Source: Jannaschia donghaensis
GTDB taxonomy: Bacteria; Pseudomonadota; Alphaproteobacteria; Rhodobacterales; Rhodobacteraceae
Length of the DNA stretch: 64,000 bases
NCBI RefSeq assembly: GCF_001403795.1
Contig: NZ_CXSU01000011.1
Location: 131,300-195,299, forward strand
Direction: 5' to 3'
Under the pieces are notes generated by a model. The model saw nothing but the letters and a program-made list of their open reading frames with translations, ran no database searches and had not been told where the DNA came from. The position numbers were made by a program, and so were the translations under genes. Below, in pieces: positions 42,462 through 53,336 of the stretch; position 1 is the stretch's first letter, and each line of letters starts with the position of its first letter.

Positions 42462-43985
42462 CTATTCTGCCGGGGCCTTCATCCGGCCCAGCTTGAACGG
42501 GTCTTCGTAGCCGTAAGCGGTCATGTCGGCGACGGACCGATCGTTGCTTTGCCAATCGGCGTAGTCCGTCTGCGATGCCTTAGGCGAGAAAAGCCCCGTC
42601 CAGGCGAAGATGATTCCGATCACCGGCGTCAGCCAGCAGGCGAAGGACAGAGGGATATACAGCAGGTTTTCAAAATTGCCGCCCGCAACCCCCAGCCCTA
42701 GCGCCGAAATGACGAAGGCCCCGCCCGCGTTCCAAGGGATCAGCGGGGACATGAGTGTCCCGCCCTCCTCGATCGCGCGGCTGAGGTTCAGGGTGGAATA
42801 TCCCATGCCGCGATAGACCGGCGCGTACATCCGGCCCGGCAGCGCGATCGACAGATACGGATCCCCCGCCACCAGGTTCGTCGCGGTCGACGTGGCAATG
42901 GCCGCCGTCTGCACGCCCGCGAAGCTGTGCACCTTGGACAGGATCTTGGCGATGATCGCCTGAAGACACCCCGTTCGTTCCAGCGCCCCGCCAAAGCCCA
43001 GCGCGATCAGGATCAGCGAAATCGTCCACATCATCGACTGGATGCCGCCCCGGTTCAGCAGGCTGTCGATCTCGGATATTCCGGTCTCGATGCTGTAACC
43101 GCCGTTGGCGTAGCCGAAGATGTCATGCAGCGATGCGCCTTGCGCGATCATCGCCGTGATCGCCCCCGCGACGACGCCCGCGAACAGCGACGGGATCGGC
43201 GGCTTCTTGGCGATCGCCAGCCCGATCACGATCACCGCGGGCAAAAGCAGCCATGGCGAGATCGCGAAATTGTCGTCCAGCGCGCCGGTGATCGCGTCGA
43301 TCCGCTCGAACGCGACCTCTCCGCCGCCCACCAGCGAGAAGCCGGCCCAGATATAGATCGCCAGCGCGATCAGCATCGCAGGCACCGTCGTCGGCATCAT
43401 GTTGCGGATGTGGTCGAACAGGTTCACGCCGGTGACGGCGGGGGCCAGGTTGGTCGTGTCCGACAACGGAGAGATCTTGTCCCCGAAGAACGCGCCCGAC
43501 ACCACCGCACCGGCCGTCCAGTACATCGGAACGTCGAAACCCGCACCGATGCCCATCAGGGCCAGGCCCACCGTGCCCACCGTGCCCCATGACGTGCCCA
43601 GCGATACCGACACAACCGAACACATGATCATGGAGGCGGCCAGGAAGATCTGCGGCGACAGCACCTTGAGCCCATAATAGATCAACGTCGGAACCGTTCC
43701 CGATGCGATCCAGACCCCGATGATCATGCCCACGACGATCAGCACCGACACCGACGGCAGCGACACGTTGATGACGCGGAAGACCCCGTCTTCCATATTG
43801 CCCCAGTCGTGACCCAGATAGATGCCGACGATCGCGGTGATCGCCAGGCCGATGGCCAGCGGGATGTGCGGCGTGAAATCCCCGAAGTAGAAAAGCTGTA
43901 TTCCCAGCACAAGAAGCGTCAGAACCACCGGCACGAGGGCCAGGCCGAAAGACGGCTTGCGCGGTTGGAGTTCGTCGGATGACAT
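42462..43985 (-). CDS. nhaC: NhaC family Na+/H+ antiporter
   Basis: This 507-residue inner-membrane protein with about 12 helices exchanges sodium for protons. NhaC marks include Ser-Leu-Gly-Thr-Ser-Trp-Gly-Thr-Val-Gly-Thr near residue 144, Gly-Ala-Phe-Phe-Gly-Asp-Lys-Ile-Ser-Pro-Leu-Ser-Asp-Thr-Thr-Asn near residue 173, and Leu-Ile-Pro-Trp-Asn-Ala-Gly-Gly-Ala-Phe near residue 418. The Asp-Lys-x-Ser-Pro-x-Ser-Asp region is the proposed ion path. The N-terminus is cytoplasmic and basic. ATG 43985 follows AAGGGAC; the frame extends upstream without a better start. Exact substrates (malate-lactate type exchange also occurs in this family) are unknown. Confidence 0.93.
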   Translation of the reverse strand: MSSDELQPRKPSFGLALVPVVLTLLVLGIQLFYFGDFTPHIPLAIGLAITAIVGIYLGHDWGNMEDGVFRVINVSLPSVSVLIVVGMIIGVWIASGTVPTLIYYGLKVLSPQIFLAASMIMCSVVSVSLGTSWGTVGTVGLALMGIGAGFDVPMYWTAGAVVSGAFFGDKISPLSDTTNLAPAVTGVNLFDHIRNMMPTTVPAMLIALAIYIWAGFSLVGGGEVAFERIDAITGALDDNFAISPWLLLPAVIVIGLAIAKKPPIPSLFAGVVAGAITAMIAQGASLHDIFGYANGGYSIETGISEIDSLLNRGGIQSMMWTISLILIALGFGGALERTGCLQAIIAKILSKVHSFAGVQTAAIATSTATNLVAGDPYLSIALPGRMYAPVYRGMGYSTLNLSRAIEEGGTLMSPLIPWNAGGAFVISALGLGVAGGNFENLLYIPLSFACWLTPVIGIIFAWTGLFSPKASQTDYADWQSNDRSVADMTAYGYEDPFKLGRMKAPAE

Positions 43986-44162
43986 GAAGTGTCCCTTCAG
44001 GGGGTGTCGGATTGATCTACGGAACCCCACGGCGACAGGCCCCCACACCTACGGGTGCGACCGTCCTGACGCAGCCTACGACCGAACGGTAGCACGCCGG
44101 TCGCAATCTGTCGCCGCTGCGATTGGACTCGACCTTGCGGGCGGACCAAGAAGGGGGGATCG

Positions 44163-44236
44163 CGGGCCCAGAAGGATTCGAACCCTCGACCTGCCGATTA
44201 GAAGTCGGCTGCTCTATCCAGCTGAGCTATGGGCCC
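44163..44236 (-). tRNA. tRNA-Arg (anticodon UCU)
   Basis: The 74-base cloverleaf has acceptor arms GGGCCCA and TGGGCCC with discriminator G. The D arm contains GCTCAGCTGGATAGAGC. The anticodon stem GCCGA/TCGGC encloses CTTCTAA, giving anticodon TCT. The T arm is GAGGGTTCGAATCCTTC. The CCA end is not encoded, unlike the tRNA-Ala gene. Confidence 0.96.
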
Positions 44237-44273
44237 CGCGGCGTTCATGCCGCGCGGGGGGCGGCGGCGCAAG

Positions 44274-45593
44274 TCACAGGTGTGCCGCGATCAGTCCGCG
44301 CACATCGACCCGCGCGCGCAGCTTCGATGCCAGCAGGAACATCCCCGCGAACTTGCGCTGCAGATACAACACGTCGATCGGGACCGGCGGCGGGACGAAG
44401 CCCGACCGCGCCAAGGCCTCACCTTCGCGCTGCATCCGGCGCGGCAGGTCGGTGGCGGCGAAGTCGAAGGGATCGTGGTCGCGCAATTCATCGAACACCA
44501 TCGCCATCATTCGCAGGATCCGGGCGCGGTGTTCGGCGGCGACCGCCGGCGTCAAAAGGCCCAGGTCCTGCGCTGCAATCTCGGCCCGGTCCATGGCCCC
44601 TTCCATCCCGGCGCGCAGCAGATCCCGGTACCGGGCCGCGATGTCCGGCGCGATGTCCCGCGTGGCACCGAAATCCAGCAGCACGATCCGGCCCGTATCC
44701 GCCTGCCAGCGATAATTGGCGAAGTTCGGATCGCTCTGCATCACGCCCCAGTCGAACACCTCTCGCAGGGTCAGCGCGATCAGGCATCGCGCGATGCGGT
44801 CGCGCACGTCCTGCGATGCATCCGCCGCAGCCTCGATCGGAGTGCCGTGCACGAAGGACATCGCCAGAATGCTGTCGGTCGTCCAATCGGCCTGCACCTC
44901 CGGCACCACGAAATCGGCATCGTCGGCAAGCAGGGCGCCGAACCGCGCCAGATGCCGCCCTTCCAGCGCGTAATCCGTCTCCTCGTGCAACTGCAGGCGC
45001 GCTTGCTCCAGATAGGGGGCCAGTTCGAACCCTTTGGGCAGCAGGCCAGACATGCGGATCAACGCGCCGACGTTGGCGACGTCGCTGTCAATACTGTCGG
45101 CCACGCCGGGGTATTGCACCTTCACCGCCAAATCGCGGCCATCCTTGGTGCGTGCCCGGTGCACCTGCCCGATGCTGGCGGCGGCGATGGGACGCACATC
45201 GAACGTCTCGAAGTGTCCCAGCCAGCCCTTGGGCCAGTTTTCAGCCAGCACTTTCTTCAACTGTGCAGGCGGCATGGTGTGAGCGTCGTCGCGCAGCCGC
45301 GCCATGATCTGCGCCAGTTCGGGCGGCAAAATATCGCCCGTGTCCATCGACACCAGCTGCCCGATCTTCATCGCAGCGCCCCGCATCTGGGCCAGCTGTT
45401 CGGTCACGCGGGTGATGTTGCGCGGCGTCAGCAGCAGACCCCGCATATCGGGCCGCTCCCCACGCCCCAGCGCCTGCGCGCCGCCCAGGGCCATGCGCCC
45501 CGCCACGCCCGCCGTCAGCCCGCCCATCCGGGCCAGCCGGTTGATCCGGCCCGCCGGAACGGGGATCGCGCGCGCCTTCGTCCCGTCGCTCAT
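44274..45593 (-). CDS. ABC1 (AarF/UbiB) family atypical kinase
   Basis: This is a 439-residue protein kinase-like protein. It has the family KxGQ motif (Met-Lys-Ile-Gly-Gln-Leu near residue 76), the Ala-rich nucleotide loop Ala-Ala-Ala-Ser-Ile-Gly-Gln-Val-His, the Lys in Ala-Val-Lys-Val-Gln-Tyr-Pro-Gly, the Gln-Ser-Asp-Pro-Asn-Phe-Ala-Asn metal-binding segment, and Leu-Leu-Asp-Phe-Gly-Ala. UbiB proteins support ubiquinone synthesis. The length is shorter than E. coli UbiB (about 546) and it has no C-terminal membrane helices, so it fits the shorter ABC1K group. Its neighbour on the same strand, CIA30, overlaps the start by four bases. Confidence 0.92.
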   Translation of the reverse strand: MSDGTKARAIPVPAGRINRLARMGGLTAGVAGRMALGGAQALGRGERPDMRGLLLTPRNITRVTEQLAQMRGAAMKIGQLVSMDTGDILPPELAQIMARLRDDAHTMPPAQLKKVLAENWPKGWLGHFETFDVRPIAAASIGQVHRARTKDGRDLAVKVQYPGVADSIDSDVANVGALIRMSGLLPKGFELAPYLEQARLQLHEETDYALEGRHLARFGALLADDADFVVPEVQADWTTDSILAMSFVHGTPIEAAADASQDVRDRIARCLIALTLREVFDWGVMQSDPNFANYRWQADTGRIVLLDFGATRDIAPDIAARYRDLLRAGMEGAMDRAEIAAQDLGLLTPAVAAEHRARILRMMAMVFDELRDHDPFDFAATDLPRRMQREGEALARSGFVPPPVPIDVLYLQRKFAGMFLLASKLRARVDVRGLIAAHL

Positions 45594-46105
45594 TCGTAAA
45601 AGCGCAGGCCCGAAACCGCGACGTCGGCCCGCATTTCGCGCCCGACCGCGATGATGCCCAGACGCCGCAGGCCGGATTTGTCGAATGCCGCGTCGGTCCG
45701 GTTCGGCTCCAGCGCGTCAAAGGGCACACGGATGGTGGTCCATTGCGCCGGCGCGTCGAAACCATAACGAAAACTCTGCCACGGCCGGGTCAGGGCATCG
45801 GTGCGCGCGCGCAGGTCGTACTGCTCGCCGTTTCCATAGACGTCGAACTCGACGCCCTGGGCGTCGCTCAGATCCGCCTCGACATCGAAGTTCATCTGCA
45901 CGAACCCGCCATTGTTTTCGAGCGAGACATCCCCCGTCAGACGCGTCGCGTCGCGCCCGGCGATCACTTCCTGCGTGACCTGCCCGCTCGATACGCCGCC
46001 CATGACGGTGTCGGCCTGGAACGTCCAATCGGGGTTCAGGGTCATCGCGTCCTCCGCAAAACTCGGGGTGGTCAGGGCAAGGATCAGGGTCATCGCTTTC
46101 ATCAT
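45590..46105 (-). CDS. CIA30 domain protein with signal peptide
   Basis: The 171-residue protein matches the CIA30/NDUFAF1 family: Asp-Thr-Val-Met-Gly-Gly-Val-Ser-Ser-Gly near residue 32, Gly-Asp-Val-Ser-Leu-Glu-Asn-Asn-Gly-Gly-Phe-Val, and Trp-Thr-Thr-Ile-Arg-Val-Pro-Phe. In mitochondria this family assembles complex I. Here there is a secretion signal (Met-Met-Lys-Ala-Met-Thr-Leu-Ile, cleavage near Ser-Phe-Ala), so it is probably periplasmic and may bind carbohydrate through its jelly-roll fold. The stop overlaps the ABC1 kinase start. Start ATG 46105 follows AGGTGTC; upstream frame lies across the divergent leader. Confidence 0.88.
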   Translation of the reverse strand: MMKAMTLILALTTPSFAEDAMTLNPDWTFQADTVMGGVSSGQVTQEVIAGRDATRLTGDVSLENNGGFVQMNFDVEADLSDAQGVEFDVYGNGEQYDLRARTDALTRPWQSFRYGFDAPAQWTTIRVPFDALEPNRTDAAFDKSGLRRLGIIAVGREMRADVAVSGLRFYE

Positions 46106-46175
46106 GACCAGACACCTAGGGCGCTGCGACACCGTGGAAACCTCGTCCGCGTTGCAGCACCGCGCGGCAGACCAT

Positions 46176-47360
46176 ATGACGCGCTCCATGCACTACGATG
46201 CGATCATCCTCGGCGCGGGCGGCGCGGGCCTGATGTGCGCGGCCATCGCCGGGCAGGCGGGCGCACGCGTTCTGGTGCTCGACCATGCGCCCAAGGCCGG
46301 CAAGAAGATCCTGATTTCGGGCGGCGGGCGCTGCAATTTCACCAACACGGGGACAGAGGCGGGGAATTTCCTGTCCGAAAATCCCCATTTCGCCAAATCC
46401 GCCCTGTCACGCTACACCCAGTGGGATTTTCTTGGGATGGTACAGGCCCACGGCATCGCCTGGCACGAAAAAACGCTGGGGCAGCTGTTTTGCGACGACA
46501 GCGCGCGGCGAATCGTGGCGATGCTGCTGGACGAATGCGCCAAGGGCGGCGCTGACATCCGTCTGTCCACCCAGATCGGAGAGGTGCGCCATGCCGACGC
46601 CACCTACCACGTCGCTGGCGACACGGCGGACGCGCTGGTCATCGCCACGGGTGGTCCGTCGATCCCCAAGATGGGGGCGACCGGCGTCGCCTATGACCTG
46701 GCCCGGCAATTCGGCCTGCCCCTCGTGACGCCCCGACCCGCCTTGGTTCCGTTCACCCTGGGCGATAGCGATGCCGCCTTCAGAGAGATCTCCGGCGTGG
46801 CCGTCCCGTCGGTCGCGCGCGTCGGGTCCACCGCGTTCGAGGAGGCATCGCTCTTCACCCATCGCGGCCTGTCGGGACCGGCGGTGCTGCAGGTGTCGTC
46901 CTATTGGTCGCCGGGTCAGGCGGTGACGATCGACCTGCTGCGCGATGCGGCGGCCAAATTGCGCGATGCCCGCTCGCGGATGCCCCGCTCGGGGCTGAAG
47001 GCGGCCCTGATCGAACATCTGCCCAAACGCCTGGCGGATGTGCTGGCCGACCGCATCGCCCTGCCGACCGAACTTGGCAACGCCTCCGACGCGACGCTCG
47101 ATGACGTGGCGGCGCAGCTGCAGCATCTGACGTTCCATCCCACCGGGACCGAAGGCTACGCCAAGGCCGAAGTGACGGCGGGCGGCATCGACACCGCCGC
47201 CCTGTCGTCCAAGACGATGGAGGCACGCAGCGTCCCCGGCCTCTATGCCATCGGCGAGGCGGTCGATGTGACCGGCTGGCTGGGCGGCTATAACTTTCAG
47301 TGGGCGTGGTCATCGGGCTGGGCCGCGGGGGTCGCAATCGCCGGTCGCCTGCAGGCGTGA
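46176..47360 (+). CDS. NAD(P)/FAD-dependent oxidoreductase, HI0933/BaiN-like
   Basis: This 394-residue flavoprotein starts with Ile-Ile-Leu-Gly-Ala-Gly-Gly-Ala-Gly-Leu-Met-Cys-Ala (FAD loop), then Lys-Ala-Gly-Lys-Lys-Ile-Leu-Ile-Ser-Gly-Gly-Gly-Arg-Cys-Asn-Phe-Thr-Asn, the standard HI0933 mark. The C-terminus Gly-Glu-Ala-Val-Asp-Val-Thr-Gly-Trp-Leu-Gly-Gly-Tyr-Asn-Phe-Gln closes the FAD site. BaiN of gut bacteria reduces bile acid intermediates; the substrate here is unknown. A second start at 46188 (Met-His-Tyr-Asp) gives the more usual family N-terminus and may be the true one. Confidence 0.92.
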   Translation: MTRSMHYDAIILGAGGAGLMCAAIAGQAGARVLVLDHAPKAGKKILISGGGRCNFTNTGTEAGNFLSENPHFAKSALSRYTQWDFLGMVQAHGIAWHEKTLGQLFCDDSARRIVAMLLDECAKGGADIRLSTQIGEVRHADATYHVAGDTADALVIATGGPSIPKMGATGVAYDLARQFGLPLVTPRPALVPFTLGDSDAAFREISGVAVPSVARVGSTAFEEASLFTHRGLSGPAVLQVSSYWSPGQAVTIDLLRDAAAKLRDARSRMPRSGLKAALIEHLPKRLADVLADRIALPTELGNASDATLDDVAAQLQHLTFHPTGTEGYAKAEVTAGGIDTAALSSKTMEARSVPGLYAIGEAVDVTGWLGGYNFQWAWSSGWAAGVAIAGRLQA

Positions 47361-47391
47361 TCCGGGCGGCACGACCTGTTAGGTCCGTGCC

Positions 47392-48576
47392 ATGAACGCC
47401 CTGCGCCGCCTTTCGAACCGCCATGCCCGCGCGATCTTCCTGGACCGGCACGGCCTGTCGGACGCGCCTTCGGGCACAGATCTGTCCCGGATCATCGGCA
47501 CCCTCGGTTTCGTGCAACTCGATTCGATCAATACCGTCGTCCGCGCTCACCACATGATCCTGCACGCACGGCGCACGTCCTATCGACCCGCCGCCCTGCA
47601 CCGGCTGCACGACCGGGATCGCGGCGTGTTCGAGCATTGGACCCACGATGCCAGCATGATCGACATGGCACATTTCCCGCATTGGCGCCTGCGGTTCCGG
47701 CGCAATGAGGCGAGATTGGCCGAGCGATGGACGAAATGGGGCCGCGATTTCGCGTCCAAGCTGGACGAGGTGCAGCGCCGGATCGCGGACGATGGCCCCT
47801 GTTCCTCCGCCGATGTGGGCCTGGACGAGCCGCGGTCGTCAGGCGGCTGGTGGGACTGGCATCCGTCGAAGGCGGCGCTGGAATACCTTTGGCGCACGGG
47901 CCATCTGTCGGTCACGCGCCGCGACGCATTCCGCAAGGTCTACGATCTGACCGAAAACGTGATCCCGCCCGAACAGCTGAACGCGCATCGCACGCAGGAG
48001 GAGACGATCGACTGGGCCTGCACCTTCGCGATTGACCGGCTGGGCTTTGCCACGACCGGCGAACTCGCCGCGTTCTGGGATCTCATCACCCCCGCCGAGG
48101 CAAGGGAATGGGCCACACGCGCGATACATGACGGCGACCTGATCGAAGCCGAAATCGAACAGGCCGACGGCCGGTGGCGCACGTCGTTGATCCGACCCGC
48201 AACCCTCGATCGACCTGTCCCCGACATCGCACCGCGCCTGCGCATCCTGAGCCCCTTTGACCCCGCTTTGCGCGATCGCAAGCGGGCCGAACGCCTGTTC
48301 GGGTTCCACTACCGGATCGAAATCTTCGTCCCCGAGGCGAAACGGACCTATGGCTACTACGTCTTCCCCCTCCTCGAAGGCGACCGTCTGGTCGGTCGCA
48401 TCGACATGAAGGCGGAGCGCGACGCCGATCGATTGCACGTCAAGGCGCTGTGGCCCGAGGCGGGCGTTCGGTTTGGCAAAGGACGGATCGCCAGGTTGGA
48501 GCGCGCGCTGGCCCGCACCGCACGGCTGGCGGATGTCTCGGATGTGACCTTCGCGCCGGGTTGGCTGCGCGGCTAA
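47392..48576 (+). CDS. YcaQ-like winged-helix DNA glycosylase
   Basis: This 394-residue protein of the YcaQ/AlkZ (HTH_42) family unhooks DNA interstrand crosslinks or excises bulky adducts. Sequence marks are [13 protein letters not shown] near residue 43 and Phe-Glu-His-Trp-Thr-His-Asp-Ala-Ser near residue 80. The catalytic pair in this family is a Gln-x-Asp or Gln-x-Gln near the start, and Gln-Leu-Asp fits the YcaQ-type Gln-x-Asp form. [11 protein letters not shown] lies near the C-terminus. The stop overlaps the convergent NDUFS4-like gene in CTAA. Confidence 0.92.
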   Translation: MNALRRLSNRHARAIFLDRHGLSDAPSGTDLSRIIGTLGFVQLDSINTVVRAHHMILHARRTSYRPAALHRLHDRDRGVFEHWTHDASMIDMAHFPHWRLRFRRNEARLAERWTKWGRDFASKLDEVQRRIADDGPCSSADVGLDEPRSSGGWWDWHPSKAALEYLWRTGHLSVTRRDAFRKVYDLTENVIPPEQLNAHRTQEETIDWACTFAIDRLGFATTGELAAFWDLITPAEAREWATRAIHDGDLIEAEIEQADGRWRTSLIRPATLDRPVPDIAPRLRILSPFDPALRDRKRAERLFGFHYRIEIFVPEAKRTYGYYVFPLLEGDRLVGRIDMKAERDADRLHVKALWPEAGVRFGKGRIARLERALARTARLADVSDVTFAPGWLRG

Positions 48577-48884
48577 TGCGTCCAGACGCCCCGGCGATTG
48601 GTGGCGAAATTGTCGCCGTATCCACCCGGCCGCACGTTCATCTTGCGGGTCTGCGGGCGCAAAACGACGTATTCGACGCCCTTGTCGCGCGCATAATCTT
48701 CGGCATCCTTTTGGGTTTCGAACTGCAACCGAACCTGCGCCTGTGTGTCGCGCCCGCCCGTCCAGCCGGTCAGCGGATCGATTTCGCGCGCCGTTTCCGA
48801 CACGTATTCCAGAACCCATTCGCGGGTCTTGGCCGTGCCCGAGGACATGGCCGTCTTGGCCGGCTTGTAGATACGCGCGCGCAT
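48573..48884 (-). CDS. NDUFS4-like complex I accessory subunit
   Basis: This 103-residue protein belongs to the ETC complex I 18 kDa subunit (NDUFS4) family. It has [14 protein letters not shown], Trp-Val-Leu-Glu-Tyr, Pro-Leu-Thr-Gly-Trp-Thr-Gly and [11 protein letters not shown], all of which align to conserved positions as I know them. Alphaproteobacteria are among the few bacteria with this subunit, shared with mitochondria. It should sit on the hydrophilic arm of NADH dehydrogenase. The ATG at 48884 follows GGAG. No other complex I genes are near. Confidence 0.93.
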   Translation of the reverse strand: MRARIYKPAKTAMSSGTAKTREWVLEYVSETAREIDPLTGWTGGRDTQAQVRLQFETQKDAEDYARDKGVEYVVLRPQTRKMNVRPGGYGDNFATNRRGVWTH

Positions 48885-49030
48885 GAAGCTCTCCGAGTGC
48901 AGGGATCGTATGGGTGAATACAACCTCGTCCCAGTGTGCCGCAAGGCCCCCGTGGCAGGAGAGGCGGCGTGCGGGGTTGTGACCGGCACCGCGCGAAATA
49001 GATAAGGGGCATCCCAACCCGGTGAGACCC

Positions 49031-51262
<2,232 letters not shown>

Positions 51263-51281
51263 GGGCGACGCGCCGCATGAA

Positions 51282-51297
51282 TTAACCATCGGTTAAC
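51282..51297 (+). promoter_or_regulatory. CtrA-type binding site
   Basis: TTAA, seven bases, then TTAAC matches the full alphaproteobacterial CtrA consensus (TTAA-N7-TTAAC). The site is also a 15-base palindrome (TTAACC-ATC-GGTTAA, 51282-51296). It lies 25 bases before the ATG of the outer-membrane-like gene and 20 bases after the uvrB stop. If CtrA binds here it probably acts at the promoter of the following gene. Match is by eye only. Confidence 0.65.
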
Positions 51298-51321
51298 CAA
51301 TCCTGACGCATCAAGATCGCC

Positions 51322-52038
51322 ATGCGTTTTCTTGCCGCCGTCTTGTTGTGCCTCCTCCCTACCCTCGCCGGTGCCGGTCCGTGGGTACGCGACAAGGGGC
51401 AGATCTACGCCCTGCTCAGCCACGGTGGCGGCGGCGATGGATGGACCGGTCTGTATGTCGAATACGGGGGGCCCCGCCGCCTGACGTTCGGGCTGGACGC
51501 CGGGGGCCACGTCGTCGGCCTGTCGGAACTGGCGCGCACCGGTTTCACCGACCGCGATGTCGACGGGCGCGTCCGCTCCTTCGTTCGCATCCCCGTGCCC
51601 CTTCCCGGCGGCCCCGCCGCAGCGGGGGTATTCGCCCCCTGGCTTGCAGCCGTGGAACTAAGCCTCGGCCGCGATTTCAACAGCGACGAAAACGGCGACG
51701 GCATGGTCGATACGGTCGACCGGTTCGGGATCGGCGGGACTGTCGGACACGGGTTCTCCACCCGGTTCGGCGACGGATGGACCACCCTGGACATAGCCGC
51801 CTCCTTCCCCTCCAAAGGCGAGACGCGCACGTCGCTCGGCCTCGTCGTCGGGATCAAACCCTTCGACCGTGTGGCGGTGGATATCGCCCTTTACGCAGAG
51901 CGTGAGGACGACACCGACTATTCCGTCGGCCCGACCGTCCAATACGATTTCGGCACCGTCGCCAGCGGCCGCCTCGGGGTCGCGTATACGTCGGATGGCG
52001 ACATCGATGTGACCGTCGGAATCTCGCGGTCCTTTTGA
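51322..52038 (+). CDS. Probable outer-membrane or secreted beta-barrel protein
   Basis: This is a 238-residue protein with a signal peptide (Met-Arg-Phe-Leu-Ala-Ala-Val-Leu-Leu, cleavage near Ala-Gly-Ala). The mature part is rich in alternating polar/hydrophobic strands: Leu-Tyr-Val-Glu-Tyr, Leu-Thr-Phe-Gly-Leu-Asp, Val-Ala-Val-Asp-Ile-Ala-Leu-Tyr-Ala. It ends with Val-Gly-Ile-Ser-Arg-Ser-Phe; a C-terminal Phe is common in outer-membrane barrels. An Asp-rich loop (Asp-Glu-Asn-Gly-Asp-Gly-Met-Val-Asp) may bind calcium. No family is recognised. The CtrA-type site just upstream suggests cell-cycle or motility-linked expression. Confidence 0.65.
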   Translation: MRFLAAVLLCLLPTLAGAGPWVRDKGQIYALLSHGGGGDGWTGLYVEYGGPRRLTFGLDAGGHVVGLSELARTGFTDRDVDGRVRSFVRIPVPLPGGPAAAGVFAPWLAAVELSLGRDFNSDENGDGMVDTVDRFGIGGTVGHGFSTRFGDGWTTLDIAASFPSKGETRTSLGLVVGIKPFDRVAVDIALYAEREDDTDYSVGPTVQYDFGTVASGRLGVAYTSDGDIDVTVGISRSF

Positions 52039-52210
52039 TCGCGTCGTCGCTCGGGCGATCCTGTCGCGCGGACCATAGGCCGCCCATGACGCGCCCAGGC
52101 CCAAAGGGCGCACCACAGCACGGCGACGAAGGCAGAGCGACGGGACCGTGAAGCTTGCGAAAAGCGGTAATCCGCACTGTGACATCAGGGCAGGTTTACA
52201 TTGAGACGGC

Positions 52211-53251
52211 ATGGGCCGACCTCTGACGCTTCTCATCAGTCTTGGTATTCGTGTGAATTTTCTCGATCCGCCATCCTGGCTCGATCTTCTCGCGACGATC
52301 GAATCCATGCCCGAACCAGTGCCCGCAGCGGTGCTCGATCCCAATGGGATCTCACAGGTCGAGCTTGTCCACCGAAGGGATGACGCAGCGCAGAGTATCC
52401 GGGTCTGGCGCGTCGTTCCGAAACGCGGCCTGCCGATTGTCGCGAAATGGAGACGCGGGCACGACGTCGCCCGATCGTGCGGGCAGGAGTATGAACGCCT
52501 CGTCGAAGGTCATCACGCGCTGCGGGCGCATGACCATTGCGGAGCGCCCGGCGTCGTGACCCATGCGGTCGGTGACGGTCTGATCGTGATGTATGCCGCC
52601 GACGGGTTCCGGCTGCGCGGCCTCGTGAAAAAGCCCGATTTTCGCGACGGGAACCGCATGCAGACGATCGAGCGAATCGGGCGGGCGCTCGCCGAGTTGC
52701 ACAACAGCGCCCCGACGCTCCCACAGAAATTCGACCCCCGGTTCCTTCGATCCCAATCGCCGCAGATCGTTCGGTACCTGGGAAACCCCGAACTTGGTCA
52801 GCATTTTCGGGATATGTCGGCCCATATCACCACGACGGTCATCGACCACGCCGATCGCATTTCGGGCAGGACTATTTCCACCGTCAAAGTCCACGGAGAC
52901 CTCGGCCTCAATAACCTTTTTGTCAGCCCGGCGCGCGTCACGTTCATCGATTTCGAACATGTGTCCCGGCGGGCCGCCGCTTTCGACGTGGCGAACATTC
53001 TCGTCCGGATCGAAAATGCCGCTCCCGCCCCCCGCGAGGCGGTCGGAGACGACCAGATCGTCTCCCGCTCGGACATGGTCGCATTTGCCCGTGGATACGG
53101 CACGGAGATTTTCGAGTCGCCCGTCTGGACCCTCCACATGATGCTTGCCGTGCGCCGTTTGCTCAACAATCTGTGCGGCGACGAAATCATCAACGAGGGC
53201 GAGCGGGCAACGCGCTTGGCGCATGTCGAACGAATGGTCGCGGCCTTCTGA
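52211..53251 (+). CDS. Aminoglycoside-phosphotransferase-fold kinase, unknown substrate
   Basis: This 346-residue protein has the small-molecule kinase core: a basic Ile-Val-Ala-Lys-Trp-Arg (possible ATP lysine near residue 80), Val-His-Gly-Asp-Leu-Gly-Leu-Asn-Asn-Leu with the catalytic Asp near residue 233, and Phe-Ile-Asp-Phe-Glu-His with a metal-binding Asp. These mark the APH/choline-kinase family. The substrate cannot be told, and antibiotic resistance should not be assumed. It stands alone, with 173 bases upstream and 85 downstream, and its codon use looks less GC-biased than the neighbours, so acquisition is possible. The start is uncertain; Met33 (52307) is an alternative. Confidence 0.75.
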   Translation: MGRPLTLLISLGIRVNFLDPPSWLDLLATIESMPEPVPAAVLDPNGISQVELVHRRDDAAQSIRVWRVVPKRGLPIVAKWRRGHDVARSCGQEYERLVEGHHALRAHDHCGAPGVVTHAVGDGLIVMYAADGFRLRGLVKKPDFRDGNRMQTIERIGRALAELHNSAPTLPQKFDPRFLRSQSPQIVRYLGNPELGQHFRDMSAHITTTVIDHADRISGRTISTVKVHGDLGLNNLFVSPARVTFIDFEHVSRRAAAFDVANILVRIENAAPAPREAVGDDQIVSRSDMVAFARGYGTEIFESPVWTLHMMLAVRRLLNNLCGDEIINEGERATRLAHVERMVAAF

Positions 53252-53336
53252 TCACTCACGATCGCAGGCCAATCGCCCGAGCCGGGGCTGCGAGCCGACA
53301 CCCCAGTCAAGCACCTGCCGAAGCCCCGACGGGCCC

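Noticed and set aside
52211-53251. Aminoglycoside resistance gene
   Set aside because: Only the general kinase core is present. Sequence outside it does not resemble known resistance enzymes, so no drug claim is justified.
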